From assembly GCA_030762175.1 (NCBI GenBank), contig CM060831.1, positions 95,251,501 to 95,315,500 of the forward strand: a stretch of 64,000 nucleotides of DNA, written 5' to 3'. The DNA is from Metallyticus violacea. Taxonomy: Eukaryota > Arthropoda > Insecta > Mantodea > Metallyticidae. Both the position numbers and the translations under genes were made by a program. Positions 44,500 through 56,510 of this stretch are shown piece after piece (the stretch's first letter is position 1; every line of letters begins with the position of its first letter). Below the pieces are notes generated by a model that saw nothing but the letters and a program-made list of their open reading frames with translations, did no database searches and had not been told where the DNA came from.

Positions 44500-45960
44500 G
44501 CTTCACTGAATGTTGGTGGTTTAACTTCATCACATCTTCATGCTTCATTTGGTCTTTTCAGGAGCATCCCTAATACATGTAATCATCATAATACACAAAT
44601 TCATCAAAAGTGATGGGCTTATCACTAGATACCTGTACCCAATCACACAAGTCTACTCCTTCCACTTCACACTCTCCATTAATATTCATCCCATTAAACC
44701 CAGCCTTATGAAAGCAATTTGAGATTAATTCGTTGATTACTACTTGCTTTCCAAGCTCCTGCTGACACATGTATTGCTTGCAGGATTATTGTTTAATCAA
44801 TAAATGCAAGTGCTTTAAGAACAAGAGCTTTGCAATATTTACTTTCCAAGATGTGAATAATTCCTAGATCCATGAACTGGAGTTTGCTTGTGCAATGCAA
44901 AGGAAAGAAATGCATTTTTACATTCTGGAGATGTGCAAAGTCTGCTGGATGAGCTGGGCACATGGCCATGAAGAGAAGAGCTTTCCTGTTTCTTGCATTC
45001 CATTCGTGCATCAAAAGTTTGCAAGAACTGTTTGAATAAATCAGAGGTCATCCAAGTAATTTTGATGCAGTAATATCTGGATGGCAGCATAGCATGTTCT
45101 TAAAGCATCGCGGCTTTTGAAATTTGCTGATCACAATAGAATCCAATTTATCACTGCCATCTGCATTGCTGCATAAGAGAACAGTAATTTTCTGCTAGCT
45201 CATTCACTCTCCATGATAGGATTCTCCTTTAACACTCAAGGTTTTACAGGGCATAAATTGATAAAACAAGCCAAGATGCCTCATGGTTTGAAGCCTTGCA
45301 AAAGTAATTGCTCCAGTTCTTTCAACAATGTAACATTTACTTCACTAACTGGCCTGAAAATAATTCCATACTATTTCTTGAACCTATCTAGCCAAACATT
45401 TGATGCTTTGAAGTCTGTAAGCCCAAGTTTCCTTGACATCACAGATGCCCTCATTTTTATTAGTGCCCCACTGATCAGAACATTTTTTTATTTCTTTCTT
45501 TTGAATTTTTCTTATCACAGAAGTCTTGCATCTACATATGTTTTCAGCACCAGCTCCAGTGAACCACTCGATTTCATTTCTTCGTAATATGATTTATTAA
45601 AATATTTTCTCTTTTTTGCTTGGGAACTGCACTGTATTTTCTGGTCAGGAATCTTCTTGTGTTAATTCACGCTACACCCTTTGATAGACCATCAAGCAGC
45701 ATCACTAATAACACTATTGTGCTAAAGTGCAAACAAAGCCTGCCTAATGCATAGAAAAAAGCGACATTGATTTGAGAAGTAGACATTTTTGCTTCATCGG
45801 TCCACGATCTAAGATATTCGAGAACATTTCCCACTGTGATGGCCACGCTAGGCTAAGGTCACATTTTCTTACACTAAATGCAAATTTGACAACAGTGCAA
45901 ATTACGCTAAAATGAATATTGCTCTTATTATTTTCGGTACTAAAATTTTCTTGTGTTAAG
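44500..45960 (-). pseudogene. Tigger/pogo-type transposase, decayed
   Basis: The minus strand reads, in order: a CENP-B-like helix-turn-helix piece (SRKLGLTDFKASNVWLDRFK, RPVSEVNVTLLKELEQLL), then GLFYQFMPCKTLSVKGE, QKITVLLCSNADGSDKLDSI, KITWMTSDLFKQFLQTFDAR, NARNRKALLFMAMCPAHPAD and HLQNVKMHFFPLHCTSKLQF followed by MDLGIIHILESKY. This order and these motifs are those of Tigger-like DDE transposases; the D of the usual LLLxDNCPAHP core is changed (FMAMCPAHP). An acidic C-terminal FDEFVYYDD follows near 44590. Several stops and frameshifts break it. The + strand ORF at 45213 is a shadow. Terminal repeats were not securely identified. Confidence 0.8.
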
Positions 45961-46027
45961 TGCGGGTTTATGCTTAAATGAGGTTATGCAAAATCGATAT
46001 GTCAGGGAATATGATATTTCTAATACA

Positions 46028-46092
46028 AATACCGCCTGTGGTGCCTCAGTAGTAAAAACAGGCATTAAACACTACTCAAAAAAAAAAAAAAT
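46028..46092 (+). repeat. 3' fragment of SINE family 2
   Basis: CGCCTGTGGTGCCTCAGTAG and ACAGGCATTAAAC, ending in an A run, match the tail of the full copy at 9441-9727. The head is missing (5' truncated). Confidence 0.7.
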
Positions 46093-47105
46093 GTCCAATA
46101 CAATGTTCCACACACAGATTTACCAAAATTGCAAATCCTGTATACAGCTCAAGGGGGCTGCATTAAGAGAGTAATGTTTAAAGCACATTGAGATTCGCAC
46201 ATGTGCACAAAACTATTCGCTTTCACTTGAGAAGGATTATGAGTTTCCTGAGGTTTTGGCTGGCTGCAGGCCTCAAGACTAAAGCAAGATGAATTCCCAT
46301 CCCTACCATTAAGTCAAAAATTATATTATTGCCCCCCCACCCCACCACACACACACACATATCACAAACTCTAAAGCCTGCTGGAATATTCCAGAAATGA
46401 GCCCTTACATAAACCTAAATGATGCCAATCTTTGTACTGTTTAGTTTAGTAGCAACTTCAGAGCAGTGAACAATAAATATATAAAATAGTATGTCATTTC
46501 GAGGTTGCAAAAATAATCCAAATCATTTTTGTTACCTTTGTGGTTAAGTACATGGCAGTGAAGCAGAGATGGAATATAACACAGTGGATAAATGGTAAAA
46601 GTATATTATCTTTGGTAAAAAAAAACACCAGCCACTGCTGATTTTGTTCTTGCAAGGTGCAGGGATATAATAATAAAAACAAAATAGACATTACATATCC
46701 AGTTGTCAATAAATTATTCTGTCCACTCCTGATGGGACTGATGTACCAATAACTTTTTCACAGGAAACCTTGAAAACTGTCAAAAAGCAATTCTGAAGGT
46801 AAAAATGAAAGGAGTGATAAAGACTTCCAGCTTGAAGCCTATTTCATGGAACCTTAGTTGATTACTTAGAGTGAGCTGAGTGATCTAGTGAGAGATCTAG
46901 GTCTTTCAAAAGTTTTAGCTGAGAGTTTAGGAACCAGACTTCAAGAAGAAATTTTCTCAATGAAAATGCATCATTCTACTGGTGCAGACACCAATAACAG
47001 GAATTTACTCATTTTTCTAAAGAAGATGCTCTTGTGTATTGCAGCAATATTGCTGAGGGGATGATAAAGTTTGAACTTCAAAACATGACTGAACTGAATA
47101 GAATT
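46093..47105. other. Intron of the CUB gene, simple repeat only
   Basis: Contains a C-rich and (CA)n tract at about 46331-46362. Nothing else recognised. Confidence 0.45.
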
Positions 47106-47109
47106 TGTT

Positions 47110-47348
47110 GATTTGGTTCATTTACAATGCTCTTTCACATCTATGGTCATCAGCATCTCATCAATTCAGGGAATGAAAAGACCCATAAATTTTGCTCAGA
47201 GACCTATTCTTTCAGGCTTGAGGTTCTTTTACATGCTTTAAATCTATGAACAGGACCCAAGGCTTTACTTTCCTTCTAAAATAAAGTCATCTTTAGGATT
47301 TTTGTGCCCAAAAAAATCTATTGACTCCGGCCAACAATTGAATGGAGA
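47110..47348 (-). repeat. SINE family 3, head-truncated
   Basis: The complement matches the body and 3' part of the copy at 47516, including the AATTTTGCTCAGAG and GCCCAAAAAAATC segments, but it ends at about 47348 before the tRNA-like head. Confidence 0.75.
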
Positions 47349-47515
47349 CTTAATCAAAGTGAAGTTTAAAAGTTCTCCTCTTTCATAATTGAAATATTTT
47401 TGGTTCACACATTCTATCATTCTTAAGTAGCCATATGGATTCTCTTATATTGTTGTTATTGCACATCAGTATTAAGAACTCAAGTGGCAAGTATACAATG
47501 TTATCTATGTTGTTG

Positions 47516-47811
47516 TCGGTCCAGGTGGTGTAGTGGTTACCATACTTGCCTCCTAAACCCAAGATCGCGGGTTCGAACCCGGCCAGGACCGATGGATTTT
47601 TCGGGGTGTAAAAATCCTAAGTATGGCTTCCTTCGGAAGGGAATTAAAGCCGTGGGTCCCGTGTCGTACATTTACGGCACGAAAAAGAACCTCAAGCCTG
47701 AAAGAGTGGCCTCTGAGCAAAATTTGTCGGCCGTTTCACGCCCTGAGTTGAATGGGGCGCTGATGACCTGAGCTGTTAAAGACCGTCCATAAATAAATCA
47801 ATTAAAAAAAA
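47516..47811 (+). repeat. SINE family 3, well-preserved copy
   Basis: The head has GTGGTGTAGTGGTTACCATA (A box) and GCGGGTTCGAACCCGGCC (B box), close to a functional tRNA promoter. The body follows with GTATGGCTTCCTTCGGAAGG and ends in ATAAATAAATCAATTAAAAA. The 13-bp ATCTATGTTGTTG flanks it at 47503-47515 and 47812-47824. The good match to the tRNA consensus suggests the family was active recently. Confidence 0.9.
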
Positions 47812-47824
47812 ATCTATGTTGTTG

Positions 47825-49597
47825 GGTCAACAATCTGGCTGCATTAAATTACCCATGATTTATTTGTTAGTGGGACAGCAGGGTATGAGATCAGCACTAG
47901 ATTCAGAAAGACCACTGCAAGAGCATTTGGCTGCTGGTTCCAGGAACACTATGCAAAAGCTTCATCTGTTCTTCACAAGTTATTCTATCACTATCAAACT
48001 TGAGTTAATGAAATAGTCTATAGAGTATTAAACAAAGAGGTGCCTCTTTTAAGTATGTTTGTGACAAATTTCTAGCTCTCTCAGAAGCAAACCTGAAAAA
48101 TGGCATATTTAATGGTTCTAATTTCAGAAAACTCATGTTTAATAGCACATTTGAATCTATGATAAACACAAAAGATAATACAGTGTGATAAACAGATACA
48201 AAAATCATTACAATATTTCTTGGCAGCAAGAAGTCTCCATATTATAAAGATGCTGTGGTAAAAATTAAGAAACTTGACTACAAAAGAGTCTTACAATCAC
48301 ACCTTGACTAATTTCTGGGCATAAAATTAGGGTGCCTTCCTGCCATCTGCCATTGATGAGGATTGAAGAAAAACTGAAAAAAACTTCCATCACAGAATAT
48401 AGTTCTGTTAGAATTTAAACTGTAGAACTTCCATTTTTGAGACCTTCTCTTAGCAATTGGCTACCTATGTCAATGAAAAATGAAAAATGAAATAATTCCA
48501 AAGTTATTAAAATCTTGAATGCAATTGCTGACTCAGTATAAGAAAATATTATTTATCATAATTAAGCATAAGAACTATTTAATAAATAGCTTTGAATTAT
48601 GGATCAGAATCACATCCAGTTATAAAATAATTCTTACAATGATGTTAACTAGTAGCCTGAACCAAAGAACTAGAATACTTGAGTTGTGCTTTGGAATCAA
48701 ATCTCTTTCAAGAGATTCACCTCTGAGGTCTCCAGGGTAGGAGCTCAGAGGAGAAAAGATTTTGGTTTGTGGCAGAGCAGGAGATGATAGCTTAATATTA
48801 GACACAACATAGTGAGTGGAATATGTATGGGTTGAGTAATGGCCATAACCTCAAATTTTTCCTATCTGACTCTCACATAAAATCCTTGCCAACACATGTG
48901 CTTAGTGAGGAAACCACTTTCAAATACATCATTCTTTTCAAGAAAGTTAGTGGAATTGAGATTTCTTTGCTTAAATGCACAAAAACTATTGAAATGTGTG
49001 TTTTTGACAGAAGCCTTGCGTTAGACTGAGGTTTGAAATCAGTTCAGGTAGAAAAAAATTGTCACAGCGAGTACTTGAACAAGTGATCTTTAGCTTACCA
49101 TCTGCCCTGCTTGACTATAGCCACAAATCTTCTCCATTTGAGTATATAATACCTTGGAGACTTCTAAGGTTATCTCATTGCAGAAGTCTCTAAGGTTTTG
49201 TGTCCATTGTTAACAATAAAGTTTGTGCAACAAGATAATTTTATAGAACCTTGCAAAAAAAAAAAAAAAAAAATGAAAGCTCCTAATTGGAAAGATATGG
49301 GAAAAATGATAAATATCAGCATCCTCAATAGCCACTAGCAACCATCTAACCGAACAGATTACCTTAGAGGTCTACAGGGTGCAACATAACTAAACAGGGG
49401 AGGTTCACAGTTATGGTTTGGCAGAACAGCTCAGAGGGTAAGTACATCAGAATAATAAGCTGATGATGTAGTTTCAGTCTTGGTTGTATCCTTGAATATT
49501 TATCTGACTCCTGATTCCTAATAGAAATTATTGTTAATAATTCCCCATGCAACTGTACCAAAAAGAAAATGCTGTCTACATTTCCAAGGTTGCTTAC
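47825..49597. other. Intron of the CUB gene, no firm feature
   Basis: AT-rich. There is an A run at about 49256-49273 and a weak tRNA-like pattern near 49420-49500 (CAGCTCAGAGGGTAAG), not strong enough to call. Confidence 0.4.
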
Positions 49598-49773
49598 CTA
49601 TAGTAACCACAGCTTTGAAGCCATTTTTAGGATCTGTAACATCTGTGAAGAACCTTACATATAGCATGTTGCCAGAAGAATACTGTGAGCTGGGTGTGTG
49701 TGCACAGTACCTTCCAATTAACTTGGAACTGATGGTACCACCATCTCGTAACTCTACAAATTCTTCTGCACAG
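49598..49773 (-). CDS. CUB-domain exon (second half of a CUB module), cubilin-like gene
   Basis: Minus-strand exon between the acceptor CATTCTTTTCCAG and the donor GTAAGC. It reads CAEEFVELRDGGTISSKLIG, RYCAHTPSSQYSSGNMLYVR and FFTDVTDPKNGFKAVVTI. This matches the second half of CUB domains: C-x-x-x-(Y/F)-V-E-x-R-D-G, L-I-G-x-Y-C, S-S-G-N-x-L-x-V-x-F, G-F-K-A. The first base completes a codon from an upstream exon, and the last base (G) joins CT of the exon at 14683, so the next module starts with TCGG. The upstream exon, which should hold the first half of this CUB, must lie to the right; I searched to 64000 and did not find it. One of two visible exons of a large gene. Confidence 0.85.
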
Positions 49774-51960
49774 CTGGAAAAGAATGGTCATGATTAAAAA
49801 CATTATGAAATGTTTTGAATAGTGGGAATTTTCATAGTGAAATATATAATTTAACAATTATTATTGAGGAAAACATCAAATTTCACTTCCACTATGGAAC
49901 CATGTTTCAACAGCCTTTGAAACATGCCCAAGTGAGCGGAACAAAATTAGTGAAATATGAGTGATTTTCTCAATAATAATTTGTTATATTATTATGAAAC
50001 ATATTGATTAAATTCTGTTCACACAATAGTATTAAATGAATAGTTGTAGCAAATTATTCTGGATAATCATTCTCTTTTCTTTATTAAGTGTATTATATGC
50101 TTGCAAAATTATAAAATTAATTTATACACCATTTGCAGTCCCATGGAATAGTCTTTGTTTTTTTGTCAACTTGTATCGTTATTAACTGCTAAAGGTAATC
50201 TTCATTAAGTCAACACTTTATAGCTGTCATCCAGCTCTTTAGTAAAGAAAAAAGCAATAGCTAATGTTTATAATTTTTTTTATTTGAACACCTATGAAGT
50301 TTGACCCAAAAAATTACACATTTATGTTATTTCTGTTAAAATTTTACATTTTTCATCCAAGTGTCACTAAAATAAAAATTTCATTTGAAGGAAAAATCAC
50401 TCTTACACAAAAGAAAAACAAGATATGTTGACATATAATAAGAAAAAAAGCACTGAAAACTGACAAAAGATGTGACATTTAAATATATATCGCTCTTGTG
50501 TGTTTTATGAACCAGTTTTTAGTGTTTATTCTTTGTTATTTTTCAACAGCTTATTTTTAACTCTCTGTGTGTGTGCACATATATGCCTTCCTGATGAATG
50601 TATTGATATTATGGTTTTTATTCCATGAATCTCTTACATTTTAGTTTTGATAACTTCCATCAATTTGAAAATCTTAGGCCCCCTAATTAAATATTAATCA
50701 ACATTAGCTAGAACCATAACACATTGATAAATTATACTGGGAACCCTTAATAATTTTAATGTAAGAAATGGTTACATTATAAATAGTAATATGGATTTCT
50801 ATATAAGTAATATGGATAGTTATGTCCCCATATTTTATGCATCAGAATATACAGGGCTTTGATGTAAAAACCATCCTGCTTGTAGGGGAAAGAGTGGGGA
50901 GTGCTGCTCACAGCTGATGCAATTCAGTGCACCTAGTGTTGGGATAGTTTTTATGGAAAACCCTATATGTATTCCAAACTCTGTCTCACTCTCAGAGGCA
51001 GCACTACTATAAGAGGGTTTTCTAAGAGGATTTCAGGTGTTAATATAGCAGGTGCCTTGTACATTTTCACCATATTAGCTTGGAATGAACTGATCATTAC
51101 TGAACTAGAAAGTGAGTGCAATACATTATCTAGTTTGTTTAATTACTCTACCAATGAATGGCCCTAGAGTACCTTATGCCATGCTATTGAAGAAAAAGTG
51201 CTGACATTTTAGGTCATTGTATTGAATAAGAACAGAATAAGCTGATTTTTTAATTTATAAGCTTTACATTTTTTTAAAAAGTTGTAGTAGCAACAAAATA
51301 CAAAAAAAAAGTAAATGAATAATGAAGAATTGACATGAATAGTTGCAGATCTCCTTAATTAAGCTTAATGTCTAATGCAATAATTTTGAAATTTTGACAA
51401 TTTCCTAGAGCAGTTAGGTGACATTGAGGAAGAGAATGGGTTGTTTTTGAATAAATTGATGTTTCTGTACACACAGATTTTGATATAGATGAATTTCTTG
51501 ATCAATGCTTATCAATCAGGTAAAAATATATAATACAGGAAATTTGCGACTCTCTAAAGCACTCACAAGCAGCATGATGTGAATATTACCAAAAGAAAGA
51601 CCTCATGGCTTGGAACTGTAGTAAAGAAATTTAATGATTTCTTATACTTAAGAGGAAAAACAAAATAATAATAGTAGTGCTGATTTTTTAGTAATTACCA
51701 TCTATTGGCATTTAAAGCTTATCTATTCCCTTAATGACATATCTTTGCTAGGTACCTGAGAACATCATTCCATTACGGCAATTCATATTCAGGAAAGCAC
51801 AACTACTGCTCCAGTAATCTTTTATGCAATCCAAAATAAAATAATCAAGGGAGTGGTTGGAGGTGATGATAATTATGTGGTATCTTTTAAATTATGAAAA
51901 TGTAACTCTTTCCTAGTTGTATGAACTTACACTCTTGAAGCTATTAACAGTAAAGTACCA
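49774..51960. other. Intron of the CUB gene, no firm feature
   Basis: AT-rich. A short imperfect foldback with CATGTTTCAACAGCCTTTGA lies at about 49870-49965. Nothing else recognised. Confidence 0.45.
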
Positions 51961-51963
51961 AAA

Positions 51964-53008
51964 TAATGTTGATATAGAGTTGGTTTGGTGACATTTATAC
52001 TTCATTTACTTGATTTTAATTGAATATGTTCTGGGAACATTTGTTCCCATCAGCAGAAATACAACTGCAGAGACGGTCAGAGAAATTTATATCATATAAC
52101 CAATGATGGTGACTTGAAGTTCATAACGTGGCTTTTATTTCTGATGATGAAAAATTTTAATGTTATTAGTTCCAAAGATTTGCAAGTGTGTTTCAATAAT
52201 TTTGTTTTATTATCAATTTCATGGTTTTCTGACCAAAAGTGGGCTGCCACTGCCGATTTCTCTATCTGTTGTAACAGATATTTTTTAAATATTTTTTGGT
52301 ATGGGTTTCCAATTTTTGTTTTTACGATGTACTGATCACAGTCTTAGCAATAGAAGGTATAGGATCTTTACAGGAAAGTTATAATAAGAAGTTTTTAATG
52401 CTGTGGATGTTTTGAAGAGTGAAAACTATGATCTGTTTTTTTAAAATTTATTGAATATTCTAGGGCAGTATATAAATGTTTTATCTTTTTTTATTTGTTA
52501 TAGCAAACTCGAGTCTTTGACATCTTTTTTTCTTTTAAACTTTTTAATCACTTTACATTTTCATGTAAAAATCCTACATTTCTGACAGAAAGTCTGAAAA
52601 ATTGCAGACTGTGATCAGATATATACATATTTGAAAAACAAAAAGAAATTTGGAAACCTGTACTAAACAACATTTCAAAATTTTCCATTATAAACAGACA
52701 GAGAAATTGATAATGGCAGCCCACTTTTGGTCAGAAAACCATGAAATTGATAAAAAAATAAAATTATGCAAACACAATTGAAAACCTTTGGAAATGACTT
52801 GGGAAAAAATTTACATAAAAAATAAAACTTATGTCATGAACTTCAAGAAACCATCGTTAGATATATGAAATAAATTTCTCTGACCAACTGCAAAGTATCT
52901 TCTATTGGTCTTCTGCTGATGATGCAAGCAAATATTTCTGAAACGTTTCCATTTAAAAACCAAGTTACTGAAGTATAAGTGTCGCCAAACCAACTATATA
53001 TCAACATT
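51964..53008. repeat. Long inverted repeat, arms about 390-410 bp
   Basis: The left arm (about 51964-52350) and right arm (about 52598-53008) are inverted copies. The left arm has GTTGATATAGAGTTGGTTTG, TCAATTTCATGGTTTTCTGA and CCAAAAGTGGGCTGCCA, and the right arm holds the complements (ATATAGTTGGTTTGGCGACA etc.). The spacer is about 250 bases. Identity is uneven but high in the middle. This could be a foldback transposon or an old inverted duplication; no protein is encoded. Confidence 0.8.
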
Positions 53009-53189
53009 ACATTCCTAGCTATTAGAAATTCAGTTATCTGTTATTATGGTTTCTCACTTTTTAATTGAAAGAAAATCTTATGAAGTTTTATTTTTTTAAA
53101 ATGAATAGAAGAAAATGTTTTTTCATATCCCTTGAGTGTATCATTCTTCTTCCTAAGCTTTCCATAGGGGAGGCTTACTATTCATAGCA

Positions 53190-53880
53190 GATTTCATTTT
53201 ATGCTCTTTGCATAACTGACATAGAAAATAAATTTCCATACTTTTGTACAGACAGAAAACCAGGGTGGTCATGGGGCTGTTGAAGTGTCTTCTGTTCCAA
53301 CTTATTTCCTCATTAACTTCCAATTTAATCCTTCTGCCACAATTATAAGATTTCTGTGATGGGTATGGTGGGCAACCAAAGCAGTCACGTTACCCATGTG
53401 CTTTTATGGTGACTTTTGAAACATTTTCCTCCACAAATAAAGAACATTTCAATATTTTTTCCAGTCAGGGGGCATTTATCTCTCCCCATAGATAGAATGT
53501 TTGGAGATAGAGAAAAAGGATTCTGAAAGATGTTTGAAATAAAAACACTAGAAGAATACCATGAAATTTATGGGAAAAGTAGACATTATCCATTTATTGG
53601 GTAAAGATTGGACTGTTTGAATTTTAAATATTTATCTAAAGAGCCGATAAGTTAGATGGCATTAGGAATATGAAGAGGATCATGTTAAAGAAATCAGAAA
53701 AGGCAGGAAAGGTAATGTTGCTGTAAAAAGGAAAGTACTTAAAGATTAGATGATTGTTCTAAAAAATTCCAATCAATTTTGAAAAGGGGACATTCAGTGC
53801 AAAAATTTTTAGATATAGTTACTGTGACATTGATGCCCAAGATTGAACTTGGAAAAGGAATAATGTAGACAAATAACTGA
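53190..53880 (+). pseudogene. Possible transposase-like fragment, decayed
   Basis: The + strand frame at about 53455-53650 reads FFPVRGHLSLPIDRMFGDRE, then after a stop KTLEEYHEIYGKS. I recall a family of arthropod transposon-derived proteins with the pattern G-H-S-x-L-P-x-D-R-x-F-G followed by a Y-E-I segment, and this looks like a worn copy. Stops are frequent. This is a low-certainty recognition. Confidence 0.35.
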
Positions 53881-54031
53881 AGCACAGATTTTGTTACAAT
53901 TGGAGAAGCCTAGACTCACTGAATGTTTATCTTGGTGTCATTGATCAGACAGTACAAAATACTGATGAAGATAATGACCATGTTAAATATTGTACTTATG
54001 AAGCTGTTGACAATGGAGTGGTAATATATCC

Positions 54032-54121
54032 TAAACTTAGGTATTCATTTTTTAAACCAAACTCTACTTACTTTTATGTAAGTAAGTGGAGTTTGGTGTA
54101 AAAAATGAATACCTAAGTTTA
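54032..54121. repeat. Near-perfect hairpin, 41-bp arms
   Basis: TAAACTTAGGTATTCATTTT and onward to CTACTTACT is followed, after a loop of about 8 bases, by its reverse complement with only two mismatches, ending at 54121. The stem is AT-rich and has no coding capacity. Confidence 0.95.
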
Positions 54122-55070
54122 AAATGATCATGTTGTTTATGAGGACATCACATATGATTGCCTTGAACAGGAAGAAGAACTGGGAATGATGTAGAATAAC
54201 TGCCCTCTTAAGATACCATTAAAAGTGGTTAAATTATAAAATTTGCACTTAAAAGTGCTGTGCAGACATTAAAAACTCCATATGTTCGATGCAAAGGCAA
54301 CTTGTCCAAATAATTTTTGGGGATTGTACCCACACATTATTATATATATTTTTTTAATCTTACAACCTTGTAAGGCCTTGATCTTGAAAGTTATTTTTTT
54401 ATTTTTGTTTATTCTTTTTAATTTGGTTGCTGTGCATTTTTCTGATTCCTGAAAGGTTCACATTTAGGACAAGCTGCTTTTTGAAACAATGTTCTTTATC
54501 TGTATGCCACTATGATTAAACACTTTTTAAAAAAACCTGAATTAAATACTTAAGCTATTGTTATTAAAATAAGGAATATGAAATTGAATAAAGGAGGAGG
54601 AGATTAAAGAGTAGTTAATGTATAACATGATAAATTTCTAAAATAAATTTATATAGTATGCAGGGGTGGAAATGATTTCTGCCAATGAAAAACAGAAGTA
54701 AAAGAAAAGTGCCACAGTGTGTATTATAGGGTGATGTGGATGGTTTCCCATTGTAAAAATTTACTTGTAAAACATGAGGTCTCCCTTATCAAAGAATAGG
54801 AACAAACAGTGGTTAAATAACTGAATGTAAACACACTACTATAGCTTTTTCATTATACTATAAAAATAATAATTAATACATATGTAACTTAAAATAGTAT
54901 ATAAAATACATCTTCTTCATTATGCAATTAATAAGTGAATAAACTACGTTTTCAGTTAACATTTCAAACATATCAATGAAATCCCAGTTCTGCAATGAAA
55001 ATGAAATTTTTAATATCTAATACAAATGTTCTCTTTATTCAAATGCAAGTTCCTATGAGTATAGTGCTTG
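54122..55070. other. No recognisable feature
   Basis: AT-rich sequence; nothing supported. Confidence 0.45.
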
Positions 55071-55072
55071 TA

Positions 55073-56337
55073 CTAGGGTAGGTTCATAAGTTTCCGGCCT
55101 CACCGATAAGAATTATCGCCCTTACAAAACCTTATCTGGTATTCATACCTTATCTGTTAAGTAAATAATTGCAGATGTAAGTTCTGCTCTGTTGTGTTCA
55201 GTTATTCAGATATAGTTGCATAAAGAAGGCTATGTGTAGAAGATTGTGACATGTTCAAAATGGAGTATCCAGCTGCTATTAAGTTCTTCACATTTTAGGA
55301 ACTGACTTGCTCCAAATGAAATTAAACAGCAATTGGATAGTGTACGTGGTGAAGCATCCCCCTCATATTCTACTGTAAAACAATGGGCCAAATTTTTTCA
55401 AATCTGTTGAGAAAGCATTGAAGACGAAAGAGCATGCAGGGTTGGCACTTGGAGGTGCTCACTCCTGAAAACATCGTTCTTGTGGAAGGAGAAATTATGG
55501 AAGACCAGTGGCTCAAAGTTACAGAAAAAGCAGCAAGATTGAGCCTTTTTAAAACAACAGTGCTTCCAATTATTCATGAACATTTAAACATGAATAAGGT
55601 TAATGCCTAAGACTTCTTTCCTCAGTCCAAAAGCAGCAATGAGCCATCTGTTGTCAGACATTTTTGGAGCTCTGCCGTGACAATGAGAGAGAAGTTCTAC
55701 AAACCATTATTGCAGGAGATGAAACTATGGTCCTCTACTATGATCGCTTGTCCAAAAGAGAATCAGTGGAGAGGTGTAAACCGCCTCTAAAGGCCAAGAT
55801 TACTCGGTTAACCAAGAAGATTATGGCCACAATCTTTTGGGACTGTAAAGGAATACTCTTCATTGACTTTAAGGAGGGGAACACCACAGTAAATGGGGAG
55901 TACTATGCTGGCCTATTGCACAGACTACATGTCTATCAAAAAGAAAAGGTGAGGAAAGCTGAGTGGTGCTGGTGCCTTCTTCAAGACAATGTGCCTATGC
56001 ACACAACTCTTGTTGCAAAGGAAGCTGTGAAGAATTGTAGCTTTAAGGAGATTGACCATTATACAGCCCAGATCTATCTCCCAGTGACTATTTCCTGTTC
56101 GCAAAACTCAAGAAGGACCTTCCAGGAAGGAAATTAAAGTGTGATGAAGAAGTGATGGATGCTGTTTATGCCCTTTTGTAGAATAAGACTTCTGACTATT
56201 TGGGGGGGGGGGATTAAAATGTTAATTCAAAGATATGAGAATTGTATTGCAATAAAGGGTATGTACATGGAAAAGTGAAATATAGTTTTTGTCTTTATCA
56301 TACCTAGAAAGATCAGAAATTTATGGACCTACCCTCG
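55073..56337 (+). mobile_element. mariner-like transposon, second copy
   Basis: CTAGGGTAGGTTCATAAGTT at 55073 and, on the minus strand, CGAGGGTAGGTCCATAAATT ending at 56337 form inverted ends of about 25 bases. TA precedes the left end; the right flank is CA, a likely mutated TA. The length of 1,265 bp is normal for a mariner. The transposase frame inside is broken. Confidence 0.8.
55255..56190 (+). pseudogene. mariner-like transposase, broken
   Basis: Pieces in several frames: YPAAIKFFTF at the N-terminus, QLDSVRGEASPSYSTVKQWA for the helix-turn-helix region, and then the longest open part 55664-56137 with TIIAGDETMVLYYD (first catalytic Asp; usual form GDETW), KIMATIFWDCKGILFIDF, TTVNGEYYAGLL and CLLQDNVPMHTT (second catalytic Asp). 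The third acidic motif is lost in a frame change at PVTISCSQ. Stops at the start and near 55290 confirm it is dead. This lineage differs from the mariner at 34984. Confidence 0.8.
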
Positions 56338-56389
56338 CACATATGACAACACACTCATCGTTTACTACAAAGTTTTTGAGCTCATGATT

Positions 56390-56472
56390 TTATTGTATAT
56401 TATTATTATTAGCAATAGTAATAATAGTAGAATTAATATACTATAGTAAGCAACAATAATAGTAGAATTAAC

Positions 56473-56508
<36 letters not shown>

Positions 56509-56510
56509 GT
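56390..56510. repeat. AAT-type microsatellite
   Basis: Imperfect ATT/AAT units from 56390, ending in a pure run of ATA units at about 56471-56507. Confidence 0.95.

Noticed and set aside
45213..45587. 124-codon + strand ORF
   Set aside because: It is the complement of the Tigger transposase frame on the minus strand.
49410..49520. tRNA-like SINE head near CAGCTCAGAGGGTAAG
   Set aside because: The B box is weak, no body matches another copy, and no flanking duplication is visible.
52114..52335. 73-codon ORF inside the inverted repeat
   Set aside because: It is AT-rich, without any motif, and its counterpart in the other arm is not open.
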